DNA of 53,747 bases. Source: an uncultured Muribaculaceae bacterium (GTDB lineage Bacteria; Bacteroidota; Bacteroidia; Bacteroidales; Muribaculaceae). The notes under the pieces are model-generated. The model worked only from the letters and a program-made list of their open reading frames with translations, made no database searches and was not told the origin of the DNA. The DNA lies in the NCBI GenBank assembly GCA_910584055.1, contig CAJTZS010000027.1, positions 1-53,747 of the forward strand, given 5' to 3'. Shown here piece by piece: positions 49,925 to 53,747 of this stretch; position 1 is the stretch's first letter; each line of letters starts with the position of its first letter. The position numbers and the translations under genes are program-made.

Positions 49925-51427
49925 TTATTCTTCTCCAAATTTGTTACTGAACTTCATCCATTTATCGGAAGTGTTGATGTCATATGTACGGTCCTGATGC
50001 CAACCATTAATATACTCTTGGCTTGTCCATGTAGAATCTGACAAGAAGTAATAACGACCAGTTTGATTTCTACATAAATAAGTGTCAAAGTAATAGGTCG
50101 ATGAGCCTTCTGAAGCTTGTTTCATTGGAATGATTTGCCAATTACCAAAACCATCATCGGTAAAGTCTCCAGTTATGTAACCTTTTTTATCGCTTCCAGC
50201 TTCCCACATATTAACTTCAAATGTAACTTTTACATTGTAATCTCCGTATGCTTCAATTCCACAATGTGTCAGAAGGTTATTATTAAAATCGAAGAATGCT
50301 ACATTTTCCCAATTTGAACCAACGCCCCATAAAGTTTGATTATCTGCCGAAACCCAAAACGGTTCCCATGCACTAAATCCTGCTCCACCATTAGCAAGCA
50401 AAGCCTCTTTAACTTCTACAATGAAATCTTTTTGGAGCTGAGGACAGGGCGTTTCAGGATACCCGATGCACATTTTACTCATAAGATTAATATTCTGGTC
50501 ATTCCAAGCGCGGGTCCAAATATGTCCTGTTTCAGCTACAAATAGCCTCACTCCATAAGTAGAATAAAGATTTGATGCGAATTCGCCTAATTGAGCAGGT
50601 GTATAATCCTGCCATTGGGGATAATATGATACGCCAAGCATATCAAACTCTTTCAAACCATATTTTTTATGATTTGCTACCCAATTCATAGCGTCATTTG
50701 GATTCATGGCTACATGAAGTATGGTTTTAATATTTTTACCATTATTCCAATTGAAATCGGCAACTGCTTGTAAACCGGCATTGAAAAGTTTAGCGTTTCT
50801 GACAAAATTGGTCGGTTCAAGGTCTGCATTATCAGCAACCATTATGGATTTGTTTGTCTCATTTCCAATCTGAACCAACTCAGGAAGTAAGTTCGTATCC
50901 TTTAAATGAGTCAGTATTCGATAAGTATAGTTATATACAGAATCTGCAAGTAAGTCGGAGTATTTTACTACTGGACGCCATGCCTCTGGAACAATGTTTT
51001 GTTGGGGATCAGTCCAAGTATCGGAATAGTGGAAATCCAGTAGGACATTTAATCCCTCTTGTTTTGCTCTACTGATACTACGTTTTACGTCTGCAAGAGT
51101 TGAGTAGTTTGTCCAAGTGGGATTATGCCACAAGCGCAAGCGAACAAGGTTTCCACCGTACTCTTTTATCAAATGATAAGGGTCAATGGAGTTCCCATCT
51201 TTCGTGTATTGGACGCCTCCGTCTTGTAGTTCATTGATGTAAGATAAGTCCGCTCCTTGAAGGAATGGGAGTTCACTGTCTGATGATCTACTCATCAAAT
51301 TTGTTGGCGTTGCTGATGATTGCACAGGCTCCACATCTTCGATTTGGTTTTGGCAGCCAGTAATGCACATCGTCAACAGAACGGCCAACACGCTTAAAAC
51401 ATGTTTGAAAATTCGGGCTGTTTTCAT
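49925..51427 (-). CDS. GH53 endo-galactanase with C-terminal binding-like domain
   Basis: 500 residues. Lipobox at MCITGCQNQ (Cys near 25), so likely a surface lipoprotein. GH53 catalytic part (about 55-395): FLQGADLSYINELQDGGVQY, RLRLWHNPTWTNY, DFHYSDTWTDPQQ, acid/base in LVQIGNETNKS near 188, nucleophile in FVAETGHIW near 297. The last 100 residues are a beta-rich domain (VKVTFEVNMWEAGSDKKGYI; GDFTDDGFGNWQIIPMKQAS) similar to starch-binding-type or SusE-like modules. It has its own promoter and operator region (51456-51564). Codon use looks more AT-rich than the tra genes. Confidence 0.9.
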   Translation of the reverse strand: MKTARIFKHVLSVLAVLLTMCITGCQNQIEDVEPVQSSATPTNLMSRSSDSELPFLQGADLSYINELQDGGVQYTKDGNSIDPYHLIKEYGGNLVRLRLWHNPTWTNYSTLADVKRSISRAKQEGLNVLLDFHYSDTWTDPQQNIVPEAWRPVVKYSDLLADSVYNYTYRILTHLKDTNLLPELVQIGNETNKSIMVADNADLEPTNFVRNAKLFNAGLQAVADFNWNNGKNIKTILHVAMNPNDAMNWVANHKKYGLKEFDMLGVSYYPQWQDYTPAQLGEFASNLYSTYGVRLFVAETGHIWTRAWNDQNINLMSKMCIGYPETPCPQLQKDFIVEVKEALLANGGAGFSAWEPFWVSADNQTLWGVGSNWENVAFFDFNNNLLTHCGIEAYGDYNVKVTFEVNMWEAGSDKKGYITGDFTDDGFGNWQIIPMKQASEGSSTYYFDTYLCRNQTGRYYFLSDSTWTSQEYINGWHQDRTYDINTSDKWMKFSNKFGEE

Positions 51428-51455
51428 TGTGATAAATTTAGGTTGTTGTTTTAGG

Positions 51456-51463
51456 CAAAATTA
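51456..51463 (-). promoter_or_regulatory. -7 box of the second GH53 gene
   Basis: CAAAATTA (TAATTTTG on the minus strand) fits TAnnTTTG, 29 bases before the start. A half-site-like TAGGACA lies 31 bases upstream at 51494-51500, the same distance as the first half-site at susC. Confidence 0.5.
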
Positions 51464-51533
51464 CAAAGCAAAAGATATTTCCCTGCTGCAATTTAGGACA
51501 TTAAACAGACCAAATTTTTCGAAGACACACAAA

Positions 51534-51564
51534 TGTCCGATTTTAATATTGTATTGTCCGATTT
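51534..51564. promoter_or_regulatory. Predicted HTCS operator upstream of the second GH53
   Basis: TGTCCGATTT occurs at 51534-51543 and 51555-51564, a 21-bp-spaced direct repeat. TGTCCGA is the reverse complement of the TCGGACA half-site at susC. Confidence 0.6.
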
Positions 51565-51570
51565 CTTATA

Positions 51571-51620
51571 CAAAAAAATGGAACCCCAAAGCATTATTTA
51601 TTATTGCATTGTGGTTCCAT
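51571..51620 (-). terminator. Terminator after the helicase-type gene
   Basis: ATGGAACC (51578-51585) pairs with GGTTCCAT (51613-51620), with inner CAA/TTG and GCA/TGC pairs. On the minus strand it is followed by seven T. It lies 17 bases after the helicase stop and insulates the PUL from the ICE backbone. Confidence 0.8.
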
Positions 51621-51636
51621 ATAATTATAGGTTGGA

Positions 51637-53724
51637 TTATAACCTGATATATTTTTGAAACGACACTATTGGCTCGGCAACCATAGATTCCTTAGATTGA
51701 GTTGAAGTTTTCACTTGCTGAGATTGGAGTTGTCCATCCCGATTGATTTCCTCGCTGTCCTCTTCCTCTTTCTTGGGAGCGAGGGCAGCGGTGATCTTGC
51801 GGTCGAGGGCGGCGAGGTCGGATTTGAGTTGCTTCAACTCGTCCTCTTTGCCCCACGCTTTGGCAACGATGGCTTCAAGCTGGGGAACATCGGCTTTGAG
51901 TTTGGCTGTACGTTCCTCATACTGGGCGATGATGCCGGGTATCTTCTCCAGAGCGTTGACAAAGTTCATGCAGGCGGCGTGGGTGTTGCTCATGGCGATG
52001 AAGCCGTTGTTGAACTTGTATTTGTAGTTGCCTTCGACCACAAATCGGTTCTGAACGGTCTCCTTGCCGTCAATAAGGTTACGCTCCGAGATGATGCTGA
52101 TGGGGAATCCATAGACCTCTCCGATACGCTTGTACTGACCATGAGTGTCGGTTTTCATCGCCAGACCTTGCAGATGAACGCCCATATTCTGCTCATCTTT
52201 GAGGTGGCAGGTGTCGATAGTGAGATTGTTGACGGGGTTGCCGTCTTTGTCCCGCTGAACGACCGACTGATACCGGGCTGCATCCTCTTTCATGCGACTG
52301 ATTGCCGCCTCATTGTTGGCAATGTCGTGGCTGATTGTCTGGAGCCTGAACTTGGAATCGGCTATACCTTTATTATGTGCCTTGCGCTCACTTTCAAGTG
52401 AGGCAATGCGCTTTTCAAGTTTCGCCTTTTCCAGAAGGTCAGTATTGCCGCTGAGAATAGCCATGTACTCCGAGAAGTTCATGCCGTTCTTCTCGTCCAT
52501 TGCACCCTCGTCGATGGTTCTCGCTCCGAGTGCGCCGGATTTGAGCTGATCGATGAATGTCGCCTTGCAATGAAGAAGATTGAACTTGTAGGAGTCCAAC
52601 GACTTCTCCACAGCATAGATAATAACATCGACTTTATTGTCAGCATAGAGCTTGGCAATCTCGTTGCCCGCTCTAACTGCGCGACCGTCACGCTGTTGCA
52701 AATCGCTTGGTCTCCAGGGTGTATCGAGGTGATGGACCGCGACACACCGCTGTTGAGCATTGACTCCGGTACCCAACATAGTGGTCGAACCGAACAGGAC
52801 ACGGACATCGCCGCTGTTCATAGCCTCGATAACAGCCTTTCTTGACCTTTCGGTTTTACATTCCTGAATGAAACGTATCTCATGGGGAGGGATACCATAA
52901 TCCTCAATCAGCTTACGCTTGATTTCGGTATAGACATTCCATTCGCCCGGTTTATAAGTCCCGAGGTCGGAAAATACAAACTGTGTACCCTTTTGAGCGT
53001 CATACTTACGATAGTATTCAGCAATCATCTTGGCACAATGGCTCGCCTTGTTGTTCGGATCATCCTCAGCGTTGGGGTCAATCATGCGCATATCAAGAGC
53101 CATCTTTCTGGCGTAGTCCGTAGCAATGAGCATCTTCGCCTTTTCCTCAGTCTCCGACAGCGGGGCGCGTCCGAGTATCGTGGCGTCGCCACTCTCGGCA
53201 AACTTCATCAGTTTCTCAATGAACGCCTCCTGCGCCGGTGTCGGGGGAATGTTGTGGAGAATCTCATGTTTCTCCGGTCGGTCAACACCAACGTCCTCCG
53301 CCGTGCGGTAGTCGGTGATCTCATTGTAGAAAGCCGCCAGTTCCGGCACCTTGATAAAGTAACGGAAACGCTCCTTCGCAACAATGTGGTTGGTCACATT
53401 GAACTCGAAATCAGTGGTTTTTTTAGCGAAGATTGCCGCCCATGCGTCAAAACATCTAATGTCCTGACGCTCCAGCTCATTGGGTCGGAGATACTTGAAC
53501 AATAAGTATAACTCCGTCAATGAATTGGATATGGTGGTACCACTGAGGAAAGTCGCTCCAAGGTCTTTGCCTGTACGCTCCTGAATGGAGCGTATGGCAT
53601 ACAGCAGATTGAGTGCCCTCTGGCTACCCTCACTGTTGCCGAGACCTGCCACTCTATCGTGACGTGTGTTGAACATGAGGTTTTTGAACTGGTGACTTTT
53701 ATCGGAAATTTCCGATAAGAGCCA
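51637..53724 (-). CDS. Large ICE helicase/methylase-type protein, C-terminal part
   Basis: At least 679 residues from ATG 53676; the frame is open up to the stops at 53725-53730 with no upstream ATG. Superfamily 2 helicase C-terminal half: GATFLSGTTISNSLTELYLL, FVFSDLGTYKPGEWNVYTEI, VLFGSTTMLGTGVNAQQRCV and PWRPSDLQQRDGRAVRAGNE (motifs V and VI). The C-terminus is a long coiled coil. The motif II region just before ATG 53676 reads SDKSHQFKN, where related proteins have DES/CH, and two stop codons (TGA TAA) precede it. The gene is therefore 5'-truncated or frameshifted at the window edge. In related ICEs the full protein is about 1900 residues with an N-terminal methylase part. Confidence 0.8.
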   Translation of the reverse strand, partial: WLLSEISDKSHQFKNLMFNTRHDRVAGLGNSEGSQRALNLLYAIRSIQERTGKDLGATFLSGTTISNSLTELYLLFKYLRPNELERQDIRCFDAWAAIFAKKTTDFEFNVTNHIVAKERFRYFIKVPELAAFYNEITDYRTAEDVGVDRPEKHEILHNIPPTPAQEAFIEKLMKFAESGDATILGRAPLSETEEKAKMLIATDYARKMALDMRMIDPNAEDDPNNKASHCAKMIAEYYRKYDAQKGTQFVFSDLGTYKPGEWNVYTEIKRKLIEDYGIPPHEIRFIQECKTERSRKAVIEAMNSGDVRVLFGSTTMLGTGVNAQQRCVAVHHLDTPWRPSDLQQRDGRAVRAGNEIAKLYADNKVDVIIYAVEKSLDSYKFNLLHCKATFIDQLKSGALGARTIDEGAMDEKNGMNFSEYMAILSGNTDLLEKAKLEKRIASLESERKAHNKGIADSKFRLQTISHDIANNEAAISRMKEDAARYQSVVQRDKDGNPVNNLTIDTCHLKDEQNMGVHLQGLAMKTDTHGQYKRIGEVYGFPISIISERNLIDGKETVQNRFVVEGNYKYKFNNGFIAMSNTHAACMNFVNALEKIPGIIAQYEERTAKLKADVPQLEAIVAKAWGKEDELKQLKSDLAALDRKITAALAPKKEEEDSEEINRDGQLQSQQVKTSTQSKESMVAEPIVSFQKYIRL
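53699..53718. repeat. 20-bp perfect palindrome at the helicase break
   Basis: TTATCGGAAATTTCCGATAA reads the same on both strands. It lies just before the in-frame stops upstream of the helicase frame, at the point where family similarity is lost. Confidence 0.6.
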
Positions 53725-53747
53725 TTATCAGAACTTTTTGCGACTAC

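Larger units (their letters stand above)
32543..51564 (-). other. Beta-1,4-galactan polysaccharide utilization locus (cargo)
   Basis: On the minus strand, in transcription order: GH53 with extra domain, HTCS, susC, susD, susE-like, GH53, GH2, galK, galE, nucleotidyltransferase. This covers binding, import, backbone cutting, galactose release and activation. GH53 has only beta-1,4-galactanase activity as known specificity, which points to pectic (type I) galactan or arabinogalactan. ICE genes lie on both sides (rteB at 32519, helicase from 51637), so the PUL is cargo. Transporter and galM are absent. Confidence 0.8.
1..53747. mobile_element. Internal part of a Bacteroidales ICE (CTnDOT-like conjugative transposon) with a galactan PUL cargo
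   Basis: The window holds a contiguous conjugation module (traA to traQ at 10683-25371 on the minus strand, mobABC at 26287-30022 on the plus strand), RteC- and RteB-like regulators and pieces of the usual ICE backbone (PcfK/PcfJ-like genes, large helicase-type protein). Two cargo blocks interrupt this backbone: 2126-10618 and 32543-51564. No integrase, excisionase or attachment site is visible, so the element extends past both window ends. The family assignment rests on protein similarity and gene order. That all of it belongs to one element is inferred from transfer genes flanking both cargo blocks. Confidence 0.85.

Noticed and set aside
32520..51636. Direct repeats flanking the PUL as insertion scars
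   Set aside because: Only a 9-base TTATTATTG-like match was found at the two ends; this is too short and A/T-rich to mean anything.
32520..51636. Insertion sequence or transposase accompanying the PUL
   Set aside because: No transposase or integrase frame was found in or beside the PUL, so its entry mechanism remains open.

Overview
This window reads as the interior of an integrative and conjugative element (ICE, conjugative transposon) from a gut-type Bacteroidales bacterium. The evidence is a complete CTnDOT-like tra operon, a mobA-mobB-mobC set, RteB- and RteC-like regulators, PcfK/PcfJ-like genes, SusC/SusD proteins with a hybrid two-component sensor, and TAnnTTTG-type promoter -7 boxes instead of classical -10 boxes. 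The species cannot be fixed from the sequence. Neither end of the element (attachment site, integrase) is inside the window.

Layout. (1) 1-2125: the tail of an upstream gene, a small membrane protein, and pcfK and pcfJ homologues, closed by a strong terminator. (2) 2126-10618: an accessory island of small metabolic and regulatory genes. It holds a DJ-1/PfpI protein with an unusual cysteine-rich tail next to an HxlR regulator, a CAT-like acetyltransferase, an AraC regulator, an arginase-fold protein, a DUF1349 protein with a maltose-acetyltransferase-like enzyme, a LuxR-type regulator, a YdeI-like protein, a tautomerase, HU, DUF3781 and a second hexapeptide acyltransferase. A 33-base remnant of an AraC-type gene shows past rearrangement. 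(3) 10683-25371, minus strand: the conjugation operon, running traA, three DUF3408-like genes (one membrane-anchored), traD-like, traE, traF, traG, two tiny membrane proteins, traI to traO, two primase-related genes, traQ and a lysozyme. (4) 25372-26286: non-coding, rich in inverted and direct repeats, the best candidate for oriT and for control of the divergent tra and mob operons. (5) 26287-30022, plus strand: MobA accessory protein, MobB relaxase, MobC coupling ATPase. (6) 30193-32519: RteC-like protein, a 470-base gap with a very long nested hairpin (candidate structured RNA), and an RteB/NtrC-like regulator with degenerate switch and ATPase motifs. (7) 32543-51564, minus strand: a polysaccharide utilization locus (PUL) for beta-1,4-galactan. 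(8) 51637-53747: the C-terminal part of the large helicase/methylase-type ICE protein, interrupted at the window edge.

How the PUL works together (inference from families). SusC/SusD/SusE-like proteins bind and import galactan fragments. Two GH53 endo-galactanases, both predicted lipoproteins, cut the backbone. A GH2 beta-galactosidase releases galactose. GalK phosphorylates it, GalE interconverts UDP-galactose and UDP-glucose, and a sugar nucleotidyltransferase sits where GalT would be expected. The HTCS is the likely sensor-regulator: paired half-sites 21 bp apart lie upstream of susC, of the HTCS itself and of the second GH53.

The most notable points are an apparently intact galactan-to-UDP-sugar pathway carried as cargo on a conjugative element without galT, a shared leader motif in front of several transfer genes, the nested hairpin between rteC and rteB, and the repeat-rich oriT candidate.
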